From Thermoplasmata archaeon (lineage in GTDB: Archaea; Thermoplasmatota; DAOVMN01), in NCBI GenBank assembly GCA_030630685.1, contig DAOVMN010000147.1, positions 1 to 6,045 of the forward strand: a stretch of 6,045 nt of DNA, given 5' to 3'. How positions within the stretch are numbered: the first letter of the stretch is position 1; the number at the start of each line of letters is the position of its first letter. Shown here piece by piece: positions 5,708-6,045 of the stretch. The position numbers and the translations under genes are program-made. Under the pieces are notes generated by a model. That model was not told the DNA's origin, did not search any database, and saw only the letters and a list, made by a program, of their open reading frames with translations.

Positions 5708-6045
5708 TTAATAAAATTTTCTCCAATGGTCAAAAGCCCGGCCGCCGTCGTCCTCTTCCACAACCTCCCCGCTCACCGGGCAGTCACCTTTCCCGATGCT
5801 CACATCCAGGTCCCAATTGGTGTCTTCCCATCCGAAGACCGCCACTATCCTTGTGACACTGCTGTTTATCATGAAGTGGTGATTGTGGCATCCACCTGAC
5901 GGACCCGTGCCGCCGTCCACCGTGCCCTCGAAGAAGTGCTCTATTTTTCCTGTTTCCTCGTGCGGCTCCGATGGCGGTGATTCCGGGGGGGTTTGTTCGT
6001 CGGGCTCGTTTCCCTCTTCTTCCGTGTCCTCGTGGGTACATTCCA
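5708..6045 (-). CDS. C-terminal end of a secreted-looking protein with PPC-like domain (partial, N-terminus beyond window)
   Basis: The frame is open from the window edge to TAA at 5708-5710, giving 111 residues. The visible part begins with an acidic Pro/Glu/Thr linker (ECTHEDTEEEGNEPDEQTPP and on), typical of stalks in exported archaeal proteins. A compact domain of about 75 residues follows: HFFEGTV, GGCHNHHFMINSSVTRIVAV, then FGWEDTNWDLDVSIG and CPVSGEVVEEDDGG. The W-x-DTNWDLD-V pattern resembles the pre-peptidase C-terminal (PPC)-like beta-sandwich, which often has an Asp-rich site. The GCHNHH cluster is unusual and could bind metal. The assignment is tentative because most of the protein is outside the window. 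The next gene's TATA box sits on its stop codon, so the two are adjacent with no spacer. Whether it belongs to the same regulon cannot be judged here. Confidence 0.75.
   Translation of the reverse strand, partial: ECTHEDTEEEGNEPDEQTPPESPPSEPHEETGKIEHFFEGTVDGGTGPSGGCHNHHFMINSSVTRIVAVFGWEDTNWDLDVSIGKGDCPVSGEVVEEDDGGRAFDHWRKFY
5709..5716 (-). promoter_or_regulatory. Archaeal TATA box for the DUF2325 gene
   Basis: The minus strand reads AATTTTATTAAG; TTTTATTA is an acceptable archaeal TATA box. It overlaps the last codon and stop (TAT TAA) of the upstream gene. Transcription would begin near 5687-5690, within the proximal operator, giving a leader of about 147 nt. Confidence 0.5.

Noticed and set aside
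5428..5856. 142-codon plus-strand ORF
   Set aside because: It crosses the DUF2325 start, both operators and the end of the upstream gene on the other strand. Its translation is Pro/Ser-rich with no recognisable domain, as expected of a shadow.
5784..6041. 85-codon minus-strand ORF in another frame of the right-edge gene
   Set aside because: Very Arg/Gly-rich (RGHGRRGKRARR), typical of an out-of-frame reading of the acidic Pro/Glu linker. The frame ending at 5708 gives a sensible linker plus domain and is kept instead.

Overview
The window looks archaeal, most likely a euryarchaeon of the methanogen/ANME (Methanomicrobia-like) type. This rests on AT-rich TATA boxes of archaeal form placed about 25 nt before the inferred start sites, strong AGGAGG ribosome sites, and a very large N-terminally anchored parallel beta-helix surface protein of the kind common in those genomes. 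The lineage is an inference; the window holds no rRNA or other phylogenetic marker. All real genes are on the minus strand, so the plus-strand coordinates run against transcription.

In transcription order: (1) 6045-5708 is the C-terminal end of a secreted-looking protein with an acidic, Pro-rich linker and a small beta-sandwich-like domain; its start lies outside the window. (2) About 5716-5538 is a regulatory region. It has a TATA box overlapping the previous stop codon, two tandem TTAGG/CCTAA palindromes of DtxR/IdeR type, and a leader with inverted repeats and a possible 41-codon ORF that ends in an ATGA overlap with the next gene. (3) 5541-4183 encodes a 452-residue protein with a long coiled coil carrying an internal 57-residue-period duplication and a Cys-rich C-terminal DUF2325 domain. 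(4) 4118-3953 is a second regulatory region with the same plan: TATA box, two tandem palindromes with the same 19-bp centre-to-centre spacing, and a long leader. (5) 3952-3029 encodes a membrane-anchored, extracytoplasmic protein of the CbiX/CbiK chelatase fold. (6) 2969 to beyond position 1 encodes a very large membrane-anchored protein that joins a CPWC thioredoxin-like domain, a rhodanese domain with an intact active-site Cys, and at least two 337-residue beta-helix modules.

The strongest signal is regulatory. Two separate promoters share an almost identical twin-operator architecture for a predicted metal-dependent (Fe or Mn) DtxR-family repressor. The genes so controlled are an extracytoplasmic chelatase-like protein, very likely co-transcribed with a redox/rhodanese/beta-helix surface protein, and a DUF2325 protein of unknown function. 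Taken together this reads as a metal-responsive module acting at the outer face of the membrane on metal, tetrapyrrole or sulfur chemistry. The shared operators are read directly from the sequence; the pathway is a hypothesis. I saw no tRNA, rRNA, CRISPR array, insertion sequence or attachment site. The largest stretch without a confident CDS is 4040-4182 plus the leaders, and it is accounted for by promoter, operator and leader elements.
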